Under the pieces are notes generated by a model that was not told the DNA's origin, searched no databases, and saw only the letters and a list, made by a program, of their open reading frames with translations. DNA of 64,000 nucleotides from Sinorhizobium sp. RAC02 (lineage in GTDB: Bacteria > Pseudomonadota > Alphaproteobacteria > Rhizobiales > Rhizobiaceae), in assembly GCF_001713395.1 (NCBI RefSeq), contig NZ_CP016450.1, positions 3,898,501-3,962,500 on the forward strand. The letters run 5' to 3'. The translations under genes and the position numbers were made by a program. Positions 28,142 through 37,522 of the stretch are shown piece by piece (positions within the stretch are counted from its first letter, which is position 1; the number at the start of each line of letters is the position of its first letter).

Positions 28142-29194
28142 ATGAAGACGATCAAGGGCCCGGCCCTGTTTCTTGCGCAGTTCGCGGGCGATGCCGCGCC
28201 GTTCAATTCCTGGGACTCGATCACCAAATGGGCCGCCGACATTGGCTACAAGGGCGTGCAGGTTCCGAGCTGGGATGCGCGCTTCATCGACCTGAAGAAG
28301 GCCGCCGCCTCCAAGACCTATTGCGACGAGTTCGCCGGCAAGGCGCGTGAAAACGGCGTCGAGGTCACCGAACTTTCCACCCATCTGCAGGGCCAGCTTG
28401 TCGCCGTGCACCCGGCCTATGACGAGGCCTTCGATGGTTTTGCCGCGCCCGAAGTGCGCGGCAATCCAAAGGCGCGCCAGGAATGGGCCGTCGAGCAGGT
28501 GAAGATGGCGCTCACCGCCTCGAAACACCTCGGCCTCGATGCCATGGCCAGCTTCTCCGGTGCGCTCGCCTGGCCTTTCGTCTATCCTTGGCCGCAGCGC
28601 CCCGCCGGCCTCGTCGAGACCGCCTTCGACGAACTAGCAAAACGCTGGAAGCCGATCCTCGACCATGCCGAGGAGAACGGCGTCGATATCTGCTACGAAA
28701 TCCATCCGGGCGAAGACCTGCACGACGGCATCACCTACGAGATGTTTCTGGAGCGCACCGGCAACCATGCCCGTGCCTGCATGCTCTACGACCCCTCGCA
28801 CTATGTCCTTCAGTGCCTCGACTATCTCGACAATATCGACATCTACAAGGACCGCATCCGCATGTTCCATGTGAAGGATGCGGAGTTCAATCCGACCGGC
28901 CGGCAGGGCGTCTATGGCGGCTATCAGGGGTGGGTCAACCGCGCCGGCCGCTTCCGTTCGCTCGGTGACGGCCAGGTCGATTTCGGCGCCGTCTTCTCCA
29001 AGATGGCTGCCAACGATTTCGCCGGCTGGGCCGTGGTCGAATGGGAATGCGCGCTGAAACATCCGGAGGACGGCGCCCGCGAAGGCGCGGAATTCGTCAA
29101 GGCACATATCATCCGCGTCACGGAAAAGGCGTTCGACGATTTTGCCGATGCCGGCACGGATGACGCCGCCAACCGGCGCATGCTCGGGCTTTAA
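28142..29194 (+). CDS. Sugar phosphate isomerase/epimerase-family (xylose isomerase-like TIM barrel) protein
   Basis: 350 residues of the AP endonuclease 2-like TIM-barrel group. Metal or substrate-binding positions are suggested by ICYEIHPGEDLHDG, LYDPSHYVLQ, RMFHVKDAEF and AVVEWECALKHPEDGAREGAEFV. Members act as isomerases, epimerases, dehydratases or, in 3-keto-glycoside pathways, lyases. It is paired with a Gfo/Idh/MocA dehydrogenase 13 bases downstream and with a sugar importer upstream, which suggests oxidation of an imported sugar followed by isomerisation or cleavage. GGAGGAAG precedes the ATG. The exact reaction is unknown. Confidence 0.88.
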   Translation: MKTIKGPALFLAQFAGDAAPFNSWDSITKWAADIGYKGVQVPSWDARFIDLKKAAASKTYCDEFAGKARENGVEVTELSTHLQGQLVAVHPAYDEAFDGFAAPEVRGNPKARQEWAVEQVKMALTASKHLGLDAMASFSGALAWPFVYPWPQRPAGLVETAFDELAKRWKPILDHAEENGVDICYEIHPGEDLHDGITYEMFLERTGNHARACMLYDPSHYVLQCLDYLDNIDIYKDRIRMFHVKDAEFNPTGRQGVYGGYQGWVNRAGRFRSLGDGQVDFGAVFSKMAANDFAGWAVVEWECALKHPEDGAREGAEFVKAHIIRVTEKAFDDFADAGTDDAANRRMLGL

Positions 29195-29207
29195 GGAGGA
29201 ATACAGG

Positions 29208-30392
29208 ATGGCAATCGAAGGAAGCGCAAGCGAAACGCGGGAACGCCGCATCCGGCTCGGCATGGTCGGCGGCGGCTCCGGCGCCTTCATCGGCGCGGTG
29301 CACCGCATCGCCGCCCGGCTCGACGATCACTATGAGCTTGTCGCCGGCGCGCTCTCGTCCTCGTCGGAAAAGGCCGAGCAGTCGGCGCGCGAACTCGGGC
29401 TCGATCCCTCGCGCAGCTATGGCAGCTTCAAGGAAATGGCGATCCGCGAGGCCAAGCTGAAGAACGGCATCGAGGCGGTGGCGATCGTTACGCCCAACCA
29501 CGTGCATTACGAGGCCGCGAAGGAATTCCTGAAGCGTGGCATCCACGTCATTTGCGACAAGCCGCTCACCTCGACGCTTGGCGATGCGCGCAAGCTGAAA
29601 AAGCTGGCGGAGGAGAGCGATGCGCTCTTCGTGCTCACCCACAACTACACGGGCTACCCCATGGTCCGCCAGGCGCGCGAGATGGTGGCGAACGGCGAAC
29701 TCGGCCCGATCCGTCTCGTGCAAATGGAATACCCGCAGGACTGGCTGACCGAGGACATCGAGAGCAGCGGCCAGAAGCAGGCCGCCTGGCGCACCGACCC
29801 GACCAAGTCGGGTGCCGGCGGCTCCACCGGCGACATCGGCACCCATGCCTATAATCTCGGCTGCTTCGTCTCCGGTCTCGAACTGGAGGAACTGTCCGCC
29901 GATCTCGACAGCTTCGTGGCCGGCCGTCGCCTCGACGACAACGCCCATGTCATGCTGCGCTTCAAGGAGAAGGACGGCGCGCGCGCCAAGGGCATGCTGT
30001 GGTGCAGCCAGGTGGCGCCCGGTCACGAGAATGGCCTCAAGGTGCGCGTCTACGGCACCAAGGGCGCCCTCGAATGGGTGCAGGCCGATCCGAACTACCT
30101 CTGGTACACGCCCTTCGGCGAGCCGAAGCGCCTCATCACCCGCAATGGTGCCGGTTCGGGCCCTGCTGCCGCGCGCATGAGCCGCGTGCCCTCCGGCCAC
30201 CCGGAAGGCTATCTCGAAGGCTTTGCCAACATCTATTCCGAAGCTGCCCGCGCAATCTATGCCAAGCGTAGCGGCGCCGCGGCCGATCCCGCCATCGTCT
30301 ATCCGACGGTGGATGACGGCCTGAAGGGCATGCTCTTCGTCGATGCCTGCGTGCAGTCGTCGAAGAAGAACGGGGCCTGGGTCAAGGTCTGA
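29208..30392 (+). CDS. Gfo/Idh/MocA-family NAD(P)-dependent sugar dehydrogenase
   Basis: 394 residues. The Rossmann motif is LGMVGGGSGAFIGAVHR (about 18-34), the family signature is VICDKPLTSTLGDARKL (about 120), and the catalytic region has GAGGSTGDIGTHAYNLGCFV with the Asp/His pair. These enzymes oxidise a sugar or polyol hydroxyl to a ketone. The gene has a perfect AAGGAGGA site and follows the TIM-barrel gene by 13 bases. The long 60-residue insertion before the C-terminus is typical of the larger members. Confidence 0.9.
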   Translation: MAIEGSASETRERRIRLGMVGGGSGAFIGAVHRIAARLDDHYELVAGALSSSSEKAEQSARELGLDPSRSYGSFKEMAIREAKLKNGIEAVAIVTPNHVHYEAAKEFLKRGIHVICDKPLTSTLGDARKLKKLAEESDALFVLTHNYTGYPMVRQAREMVANGELGPIRLVQMEYPQDWLTEDIESSGQKQAAWRTDPTKSGAGGSTGDIGTHAYNLGCFVSGLELEELSADLDSFVAGRRLDDNAHVMLRFKEKDGARAKGMLWCSQVAPGHENGLKVRVYGTKGALEWVQADPNYLWYTPFGEPKRLITRNGAGSGPAAARMSRVPSGHPEGYLEGFANIYSEAARAIYAKRSGAAADPAIVYPTVDDGLKGMLFVDACVQSSKKNGAWVKV

Positions 30393-30409
30393 TCAGTCTT
30401 CGCCAGCGG

Positions 30410-30429
30410 CCGCCGCGTCATCGCGGCGG
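30410..30429. terminator. GC-rich hairpin between convergent genes
   Basis: CCGCCGCG-TCAT-CGCGGCGG makes an 8-bp GC stem in the 48 bases between the dehydrogenase and the HD-GYP gene, which converge here. There is no T run on either strand, so termination is probable rather than shown. Confidence 0.4.
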
Positions 30430-30440
30430 TCACGGCTGTG

Positions 30441-31346
30441 TCAGGAAAAGATGCTGCCGAGGCGAATGACCAGTTTCTTGTCGAACAGTTGTCCGCGGTC
30501 GAACATCCAGTTCAGCGCGTCGCGCGTCGTCCAGGCCCGCTTGTAGGGGCGCGCACTCGTCAACGCTTCGAAGACGTCGCAGACGGTGGCAAGGCGGATT
30601 TCCGGGCTGAGCTGCTCCGCCTTCAGGCCGAGTGGATAGCCGCTGCCGTCGAGCACCTCGTGATGGAACCGGCAGATGTCGAGGGTCAGCTCCGAGACAT
30701 TGCCCTGTTCTTTCAGCAGCCGGTAGCCGACCTCCGGATGGTTGCGAACCACGCGCCGTTCCTCTGCTTCCAGGCTACCCGTCTTGTTGAGAATGGCGTT
30801 CGGTATCATGAGCTTGCCGACATCGTGCAGCAGGCCGGCAACGCCCAGTTCCCGCACCAGGTCTTCGTCGTAGTCGAGCAGGCCGGCGAGCTTCATCATC
30901 AGGGCGCTCACCGCCAGCGAGTGCACATAGGTCCCCTCGTCCTTGGTCTTGAGGCGGGTGACCTTGAGGAAAACCTCCGGCGACGCGTCGATGCGTTCGG
31001 AAATCTCCCCGGCGACTGGACCCAGCGTATCGATCTGCAGGTTGCCGGAGCGAACGGCATCGAAACTGTTGCGCAGGGCGCTTGCCGCCTGTGCGACGGT
31101 TTCCTGCGTGCGGCGGCGCTCTTCAGCCTTCAGATCGGCGGCTTCGTCGATATCGATCGTGCTTCTCTGCGGATTGACCAGCGCATAGGCCGCCGACGTC
31201 GCGAGGATCGCGCGCACGGTCTCATCGGATTGCACCAGGAACCGCCGGCCGGCGAATTCCGCATTCGGGCATTCGACGGATTCGATGAACATGCCTTTTC
31301 GAACGAGATTCTTGGGTATTCGCCGTACCACGCGCCAGATCTCCAT
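30441..31346 (-). CDS. HD-GYP domain protein, probable c-di-GMP phosphodiesterase
   Basis: 301 residues. The N-terminal 75 residues (RRIPKNLVRKGMFIESVECP) match the DUF3391-type region often fused to HD-GYP. The HD-GYP core from about 130 has LLHDVGK (HD plus GK), RNHPEVGYRLL, FHHEVLDGSGYP and CDVFEALTSARPYKRA, all catalytic signatures of cyclic di-GMP hydrolysis to GMP or pGpG. The protein ends shortly after this region without the PVGSLV-like tail that many relatives have. No signal or membrane helix is seen, so it is cytoplasmic. Confidence 0.9.
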   Translation of the reverse strand: MEIWRVVRRIPKNLVRKGMFIESVECPNAEFAGRRFLVQSDETVRAILATSAAYALVNPQRSTIDIDEAADLKAEERRRTQETVAQAASALRNSFDAVRSGNLQIDTLGPVAGEISERIDASPEVFLKVTRLKTKDEGTYVHSLAVSALMMKLAGLLDYDEDLVRELGVAGLLHDVGKLMIPNAILNKTGSLEAEERRVVRNHPEVGYRLLKEQGNVSELTLDICRFHHEVLDGSGYPLGLKAEQLSPEIRLATVCDVFEALTSARPYKRAWTTRDALNWMFDRGQLFDKKLVIRLGSIFS

Positions 31347-32241
31347 CTCTGCATGGGCACTTTAGAGGAAGACTTCCTAACCGTCGTTTAAGGAATACCT
31401 GTTTTAGAGCTTGGCTTTTGTCAAATTGCTGCTGGGTGAAGGGAAAGCTTGCAAGCGCCCCGGATGGTCTTTCTCCGTCAAAGACTGATGAGCGCGAAGG
31501 GCGGCTTCCGAGCAGCAGTCTTGGCAAACACGGGTATGCCGCTCCGATTTTGTCAGCCGCTTTCCGGGGAAAAATCCCGAACTTTTCCCCACCCTGCAAA
31601 TCCGTGCCTACAATCCTGTCATCCCGCTAGAGGATACGCTGCCAGGCGTGGCAGTCAGGCGGGATCGGCGCTTTCGGTGCGGGAAGGACGTGAACCTTCA
31701 CCGGAAGGGCCTGCGGAAAATGGTCTCCCTCCGGCGACACGGGGGAAACGGCAGGGCATCGGACAGACCCTGTCGTTTCACGCCCGAACGGCGCGCCGGA
31801 TGTGCCTGTGCGGCACGCAAGGAGGTTGGGTCTGGCGGATGCGTCGGCATCGTCCGCCGGGATGGCAGCAGTCCGGAAGGGGCAAACCCCTTTCCGTCCA
31901 CAATGTCCTCAAGGTGAGGTCTTGCGCGGCGAAAAATCGGAACGGCCCATCCCGGAAACCGGCGGCAGACATCCACCGGCACCGGCCTTTGCAGAGAGAC
32001 CGGAGTCGCAGGCAAAAACCGCTGAACGGGGCGCTGAAAGGTGCCACATACACTCACTTTTACGAGGCAGCTTCCAGCGCCCCGTCCGATGCTTCAAAAA
32101 CCCACGGGCGAAGATTCCGCCGCGTGGATGTTCCTGCATGCGATCATCATTGCACGGTTGACTTTTCGTTCAATGGCTTTACTGCAACGTTGCAGGTTCC
32201 CGCAACGCCGCGTTTGTCTCCCCAGTTTCAAGAGAAAGCCG
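31347..32241. other. Long gene-free stretch with many hairpins
   Basis: About 0.9 kb lies between the divergent HD-GYP and glucosidase genes. Open frames here look like random GC-rich translation on both strands. The part 31645-32084 is rich in inverted repeats: CTGCCA/TGGCAG, GTGCC/GGCAC, GGCGGA/TCCGCC (around 31836-31860) and CGGGGCGCTG (32027-32036) with CAGCGCCCCG (32075-32084). It does not match RNase P, tmRNA, SRP RNA or riboswitch cores that I know. A perfect 13-base palindrome AGGAAGACTTCCT lies at 31366-31378 near the HD-GYP start. Confidence 0.5.
32182..32195. promoter_or_regulatory. Palindromic operator candidate upstream of the glucosidase gene
   Basis: CTGCAACGTTGCAG is a perfect 14-base palindrome of the LacI-family type with a central CG, 46 bases before the ATG. 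TTGACT at 32158-32163 may be a -35 element. No LacI-type gene is adjacent, so the regulator would be encoded elsewhere. Confidence 0.5.
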
Positions 32242-33615
32242 ATGATCGATCCCAAGACCCTTGCCGAGCGTTTTCCCGGTGATTTCGTGTTCGGCGTGGC
32301 GACAGCCGCCTTCCAGATCGAGGGCGCGACGAATTTGGATGGCCGCAAGCCGTCGATCTGGGATGCCTTTTCCAACATGCCCGGCCGGGTCTTCGGCCGG
32401 CACAATGGCGATGTCGCCTGCGATCATTACAATCGCCTGGAGCAGGATCTGGACCTCATCCAGTCGCTCGGCGTCGAGGCCTATCGCTTCTCCATCGCCT
32501 GGCCGCGCATCATTCCGGAGGGCACCGGGCCGGTGAACGAGAAGGGGCTGGATTTCTACGACCGCCTCGTCGATGGTCTGAAGGCGCGCGGCATCAAGGC
32601 CTTCGCCACGCTCTACCATTGGGACCTGCCGCTGATGCTGGCCGGCAATGGCGGCTGGACGGCGCGGTCGACGGCCTATGCCTTCCAGCGCTATGCAAAA
32701 ACCGCCATCGCCCGCCTCGGCGACCGGCTGGATGCGGTGGCGACCTTCAACGAGCCCTGGTGCTCCGTCTGGCTCAGCCATCTCTACGGCATTCACGCGC
32801 CCGGCGAACGCAACATGGATGCGGCGCTATACGCTCTGCATGTCACCAACCTGGCGCACGGCCTTGGCGTCGCGGCCATCCGTTCCGAGCGGCCGGATCT
32901 GCCGGTCGGCCTCGTGCTGAATGCCCACCAGACCTATGCCGGCAGCGACAGCGCGGCGGACCAGGCCGCTGCCGCCCGCGCCTTCGATTTCCACAACGGC
33001 ATCTTCTTCGGCCCGGTCTTCAAGGGCGAATATCCGGAAAGCTTCCTCTCCGCGCTTGGTCATCGCATGCCGCAGATCGAGCCGGGCGACATGGAAACGA
33101 TCAGCCAGCCGCTCGACTGGTGGGGGCTGAACTACTACACGCCCATGCGGGTTTCGCATGATCCGTCGGAAGGCGCCGTCTTCCCCGCCACGCTGCCCGC
33201 GCCGCCCGTTGCCGACGTCCAGACGGATATCGGCTGGGAAGTCTATGCGCCGGCGCTTGGCGATCTCATCCGCAAGCTCAATGCGGCCTATGCGCTGCCG
33301 GATTGCTACATCACGGAAAACGGCGCCTGCTACAATATGGGCGTCGAAAACGGCATGGTCGACGACCAGCCGCGCCTCGACTACATCGCTGAACATCTCG
33401 GTGTCACCGCCGACCTGATCGGCGAGGGTTATCCGATGCGCGGTTACTTCGCCTGGAGCCTGATGGACAATTTCGAATGGGCGGAAGGCTACCGCATGCG
33501 CTTCGGCATCGTGCATGTCGACTACGACACGCAGGTGCGCACGATAAAGAAGAGCGGCCAATGGTACGGTGAACTCGCCGGCCAGTTTCCGAAGGGCAAC
33601 CACCGGACGGCCTGA
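32242..33615 (+). CDS. GH1 beta-glucosidase
   Basis: 457 residues, typical of bacterial family 1 enzymes that cleave beta-glucosides such as cellobiose. The general acid/base is Glu171 in TFNEPW and the nucleophile is Glu359 in ITENGA; the substrate-binding Trp region AWSLMDNFEWAEGY is present near the C-terminus. No signal peptide is seen, so it acts on imported sugar in the cytoplasm. AGAGAAAG precedes the ATG at 32242. It has no transporter beside it. Confidence 0.96.
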   Translation: MIDPKTLAERFPGDFVFGVATAAFQIEGATNLDGRKPSIWDAFSNMPGRVFGRHNGDVACDHYNRLEQDLDLIQSLGVEAYRFSIAWPRIIPEGTGPVNEKGLDFYDRLVDGLKARGIKAFATLYHWDLPLMLAGNGGWTARSTAYAFQRYAKTAIARLGDRLDAVATFNEPWCSVWLSHLYGIHAPGERNMDAALYALHVTNLAHGLGVAAIRSERPDLPVGLVLNAHQTYAGSDSAADQAAAARAFDFHNGIFFGPVFKGEYPESFLSALGHRMPQIEPGDMETISQPLDWWGLNYYTPMRVSHDPSEGAVFPATLPAPPVADVQTDIGWEVYAPALGDLIRKLNAAYALPDCYITENGACYNMGVENGMVDDQPRLDYIAEHLGVTADLIGEGYPMRGYFAWSLMDNFEWAEGYRMRFGIVHVDYDTQVRTIKKSGQWYGELAGQFPKGNHRTA

Positions 33616-33694
33616 TACCGTTCGCATTGTCGTTCGCACCGTAAAGGATTCATAACGGTTCTGCCGCATCATCGTTCTTCGGCCGGAGAAGACG

Positions 33695-35890
33695 ATGCTG
33701 CGACTTGCGCGCCACCTTTCGAGCATGATCGGCGCCAGACGACTAGCGGTCGTGCTGGGCGTGCTTGCGTCCTTTGCCGTCGTCGTCAGCCTTGCCACCA
33801 TTCTCGTCATGATGGCGCTCGGCTTTCTCGCCAACCGGGCAAACGAGCTGGATGAGGAACGTACGCGCCAGGCGGTGTTCGGCTCCCTCTCGTCACTGCG
33901 CAGTTCCATGGTCACGACGGTGCGCGACTATGCGGTCTGGGACGATGCCGTGCAGGCCATCTATGGTCAGGCCGACATGCCCTGGCTTGTCGCCAATTTC
34001 GGCCTTGCCACCGAGGGCGGTCCGCTTTTCGATACGGTTTTCCTCGTCGATGAAAACGGCCGTACCATGCTTGCCTATCGAAACGGCGCGCCGCTGGAGG
34101 CGGATGCGCATTCCTATGGTGGCGCGGTGTTTGCGGATCTTTACGACAAGGTCATCAAGGCAGGGCTGGAGCCCGGCGAGGAGCTCGGGGCCTTCCTGCG
34201 CACGCCGCATGGCCCTGCCGTTGCCGCCGTGTCGGCCATCCGCCCGATTTCCGATGCGGTAAAGGCGCCGGCGGGTGCCCTTCGCACACTCTTCATCATC
34301 CGCCACCTGTCGCCCGCACGGATCGCGCGGATCGCCGACAACTTTCTGATTTCCGGGCTTATGATGACGGAAGATGAGCCCGCGAAAGGTTCGGCCGTGC
34401 CCCTCACCAATCCCGGCGGAACGGTGCTCGGCTACCTGTCCTGGACGCCGGACGCGCCGGGCGACAAGAGCTACGCGCAGGTGCGCCCGCTGGTTCTGCT
34501 GGCGCTGGCCGGGGTCATCATCTTCTTCGTGCTGCTGGTGCTGACCGGCGCCGCCTTCGTCATCCGCCTCAAGGCAGATGAGAACGCGGCGCGCAGGCAG
34601 GCCCTGACCGATCGCCTGAGCGGCCTTCGCAACCGCACCGGCCTCTATCTCGGTCTCGATGAACTGAATGCCTGCGCCGTCCAGGACGAGCGCGACGTCG
34701 TACTGCTCTATCTCGACCTCGACGGCTTCAAGGACGTCAACGATTTCTACGGCCATGCGGTCGGCGACCGGTTGATCCGCGGCGTCTCGGCCGGGCTGGC
34801 CCGCCTTGTTCTGCCCGGCACCCTGCTCGCGCGCATCGGCGGCGATGAATTCGCCATCGCCTTCCTCGGTTCGGCGGATGGTCCGGAAGCCGAGCGGTTG
34901 ACGCGGTCCATCCTCGATTTCTTTGCCGAACCCTTTGCCATTGGCGAGCGTGTCGCCATCGTCGGCGCCAGCATCGGCCTTGCCGTGTCGCGCAAGGGGA
35001 CCGTGGGTGGCGAGGAGCTTCTGCGGCGGGCGGATGTCGCCATGTACCGGGCAAAACATGCCGGGCGTGGCCGCGTCATGCACTATGAAACGCTGATGGA
35101 CGACGACCGCGACGAGCGACGCGAGATGGAGGATGCGTTGCGGACGGCCGTGGCGCGCGGCGAGATCGACGTCGTCTTCCAGCCGATCGTCAAGGCGCGT
35201 GGCCGTGAGATCTGTGGCGTGGAGGCGCTCGCACGCTGGTATCGCGGCGGGACCGTGTCGGTGCCGCCGGACGTGTTCATTCCACTCGCAGAGGCGACCG
35301 GCGTCATCGATGCGCTCGGGCCGCTCGTGCTGCGCCGCGCCTGCGAGGCGGCGCGCAACTGGCCTGATATCGGCATTTCGATCAATGTCTCGCCGGCGCA
35401 GTTCCGCAATCCCTATTTCCCGGATCAGGCGCTGGCGATCATCGAGGCTGCGGGCATCGAGCCGTCACGCGTCACGCTGGAGATCACCGAGGGTTACTTC
35501 ATTCAGAATCCCGGCCGCGCGAAGCTTGTCATGGACCGGCTGAAGGTCGGTGGCGTGCGCATTGCGCTCGACGATTTCGGTGCTGGTTTCTCCAGCGTCG
35601 GTTATCTCATCCGCTTCGGTTTCGACCGGATGAAGATCGACCGGTCGCTCACCATAGCGGGCGAGCAATCGGTGAAGGGCGGCGCGATGCTGCAGGCAAC
35701 GGTGGCGTTGGCCGCTTCGTTCGACATGCCGGTGACGGCCGAAGGCGTGGAGACCGGCGAGCAGGCCGCTTTCCTGCATCTCTGCGGCTGCGATCAGCTT
35801 CAGGGGTACTTCTTCGGCAGGCCGATGAGCGAGAAGGCGATCAGCGAACTGCTCGCCCCGCCGGCCGCCGTGCAGGCGGCGGCCAGTTGA
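33695..35890 (+). CDS. CHASE4-GGDEF-EAL membrane protein (c-di-GMP turnover)
   Basis: 731 residues. Two membrane helices (about 18-45 and 265-290) bracket a periplasmic CHASE4-type sensor (VRDYAVWDDAVQAIYG). The cyclase domain has an intact ARIGGDEFAIAF, without an RxxD inhibitory site at the expected position before it. The EAL domain has VEALARWYRGG, INVSPAQFRN, LEITEGYF, DDFGAGFSSVGYL and AEGVETGEQ, the residues needed for hydrolysis. Both activities are therefore plausible. GGAGAAG precedes the ATG. Confidence 0.94.
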   Translation: MLRLARHLSSMIGARRLAVVLGVLASFAVVVSLATILVMMALGFLANRANELDEERTRQAVFGSLSSLRSSMVTTVRDYAVWDDAVQAIYGQADMPWLVANFGLATEGGPLFDTVFLVDENGRTMLAYRNGAPLEADAHSYGGAVFADLYDKVIKAGLEPGEELGAFLRTPHGPAVAAVSAIRPISDAVKAPAGALRTLFIIRHLSPARIARIADNFLISGLMMTEDEPAKGSAVPLTNPGGTVLGYLSWTPDAPGDKSYAQVRPLVLLALAGVIIFFVLLVLTGAAFVIRLKADENAARRQALTDRLSGLRNRTGLYLGLDELNACAVQDERDVVLLYLDLDGFKDVNDFYGHAVGDRLIRGVSAGLARLVLPGTLLARIGGDEFAIAFLGSADGPEAERLTRSILDFFAEPFAIGERVAIVGASIGLAVSRKGTVGGEELLRRADVAMYRAKHAGRGRVMHYETLMDDDRDERREMEDALRTAVARGEIDVVFQPIVKARGREICGVEALARWYRGGTVSVPPDVFIPLAEATGVIDALGPLVLRRACEAARNWPDIGISINVSPAQFRNPYFPDQALAIIEAAGIEPSRVTLEITEGYFIQNPGRAKLVMDRLKVGGVRIALDDFGAGFSSVGYLIRFGFDRMKIDRSLTIAGEQSVKGGAMLQATVALAASFDMPVTAEGVETGEQAAFLHLCGCDQLQGYFFGRPMSEKAISELLAPPAAVQAAAS

Positions 35891-36829
35891 TCACTTGCCG
35901 AGATGGCGTTCGCCGCGCTTGCGGGCGAGATCCATCTGTTTCTGGCGCTGGCGAAAGCGCAGCCGGTCGTCTTCACTCCGGGTCGTGTGGCAATGCGGAC
36001 AGGAAACACCGGCCTCGTAGAGCGGCGAGGTGACGTCTTCGGCGGTCAGCGGATGGCGGCAGGCGCGGCAAAGCTTGTGCTCGCCTTCCTCCAGCCCGTG
36101 CAACACGGAGACGCGCTCGTCGAACACGAAGCAGGCGCCTTCCCACAGGCTTTCGTCCGCCGGCACCTCTTCGAGATATTTCAGGATGCCGCCCTTGAGG
36201 TGGTAGACCTCGTCGAAACCCTCTTCCTTCATGAAGGCGGTCGCCTTCTCGCAACGGATGCCGCCGGTGCAGTACATGGCAATCTTCGGCTTGTTGTGCA
36301 GGCCGGCATTGTTGCGCACCCAGTCCGGAAATTCGCGGAAGGTCTTGGTGTTCGGATCGACGGCGCCCTTGAACATGCCGATCGCCGTCTCGTAGTCGTT
36401 GCGCGTATCGATGACGATCGTGTCCGGATCGGAAATCAGCGCGTTCCAGTCCTCCGGCGCCACATAGGTGCCGACGGACCGGGTGGGGTCGATATCCTCG
36501 ACGCCCATGGTGACGATCTCCTTCTTCAGCCGCACCTTCATGCGCAGGAAGGGCATGTCGCTCGCAAAGCTTTCCTTGTGCTCCAGCCCGGCAAATTCCG
36601 GCTGGCTGCGCAGGAAGGCGAGCACCGTGCGGATGCCGGCATGCGGCCCGGCGATCGTGCCGTTGATACCCTCATGGGCGAGCAGCAGCGTGCCGCGCAC
36701 GCCGTTTTCCTCGCAGAGCGCCTGCAAGGGCTCGCGCAGGTCCGCGAAACGCGGCACCGAGACGAAATGGTAAAGCGCGGCGACAAGGAACGTGCCGTCT
36801 TCCGCGGGCAGGGAGGTTTCGTTTGTCAT
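35891..36829 (-). CDS. trhO: tRNA uridine-34 hydroxylase TrhO (rhodanese-like, UPF0176)
   Basis: 312 residues, the length of the YceA/TrhO family that hydroxylates U34 of tRNA on the way to cmo5U/mo5U. An N-terminal acylphosphatase-like domain ([14 protein letters not shown]) precedes a rhodanese domain with active Cys187 in [13 protein letters not shown]. The C-terminal extension has two CxxC pairs (LCRAC, SCPHC), probably a zinc site. An ATG three codons upstream (36838) is possible. It stands alone and converges with the GGDEF-EAL gene. Confidence 0.92.
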   Translation of the reverse strand: MTNETSLPAEDGTFLVAALYHFVSVPRFADLREPLQALCEENGVRGTLLLAHEGINGTIAGPHAGIRTVLAFLRSQPEFAGLEHKESFASDMPFLRMKVRLKKEIVTMGVEDIDPTRSVGTYVAPEDWNALISDPDTIVIDTRNDYETAIGMFKGAVDPNTKTFREFPDWVRNNAGLHNKPKIAMYCTGGIRCEKATAFMKEEGFDEVYHLKGGILKYLEEVPADESLWEGACFVFDERVSVLHGLEEGEHKLCRACRHPLTAEDVTSPLYEAGVSCPHCHTTRSEDDRLRFRQRQKQMDLARKRGERHLGK

Positions 36830-36883
36830 GGCCGCCACATACAGCTTTGGCGCATTTCAGGCAATGCGGCGCTCTGTAGCGCC

Positions 36884-37369
36884 TCAGGCGAGCTGGTGCA
36901 GGCTTGCGCCATTGCTGGCGCCGAGCGCCATCGACTGGTTGGAATACTGGCTCTCGCCGGTCACTTCGCGGCCCACCCAGTTCGGCAGATGCGGCTCCTC
37001 TTGGATCGAGGCAAGCTCGACCTCGGCGATAACGAGGCCTTTGTGGGCGCCGCCATAGACGTCGATTTCCCAGACATGGCCTTCGTGCGGCACCTTGTAG
37101 CGTACCTTTTCGATGACGTTGCCGATGGCGTGGCGCAGCATGTCCTCCGCCTCGTCGCGGTCCACATCATATTCGTACTCGTCGCGAACGAGCACTGCAT
37201 GGCCGATTTTCAGGGTGATGCGTGCCTTGCCGTCGCCGTAGATGCGGACACGAAGCGATCGGTCCTCCTGGGCGACGATATAGGCCTGCCGTATGGCGAT
37301 GCCTTCGTCTGCGAAGGTACGCCATCGCTGGCCCGATACCAGGAACTTACGCTCGATCTCTTTTGCCAC
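36884..37369 (-). CDS. CYTH-domain protein, probable inorganic triphosphatase/adenylate cyclase fold
   Basis: 161 residues from the GTG at 37369. The CYTH/triphosphate tunnel signature EIERKFLV follows the start directly, then alternating charged beta strands (SLRVRIYGDGKARITLKIG, EIDVYGG, LVIAEVELAS) that line the tunnel. Members hydrolyse triphosphate compounds with Mg. All candidate starts (37414, 37375, 37369) are GTG; 37369 gives the family-typical VAKEIERKFLV. No strong ribosome site is seen. Confidence 0.86.
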   Translation of the reverse strand: MAKEIERKFLVSGQRWRTFADEGIAIRQAYIVAQEDRSLRVRIYGDGKARITLKIGHAVLVRDEYEYDVDRDEAEDMLRHAIGNVIEKVRYKVPHEGHVWEIDVYGGAHKGLVIAEVELASIQEEPHLPNWVGREVTGESQYSNQSMALGASNGASLHQLA

Positions 37370-37522
37370 AGGCACGCTTTCGCTGTTGGAGATAGGCTTA
37401 GGCGAGCGGAACACTACACGATAAGTGTGTCATGACAAGGCCATGAATCATGCTTTAGGCTCGACACGACGTCGCAGACGCGGTATTCGGATCCAAATTC
37501 AATCGTTTTAAAAGGTCGTGCC

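Noticed and set aside
31802..32161. 119-codon plus-strand frame in the gap upstream of the glucosidase
   Set aside because: No ribosome site, no hydrophobic or domain pattern, and frames of similar length exist on both strands across the same hairpins.
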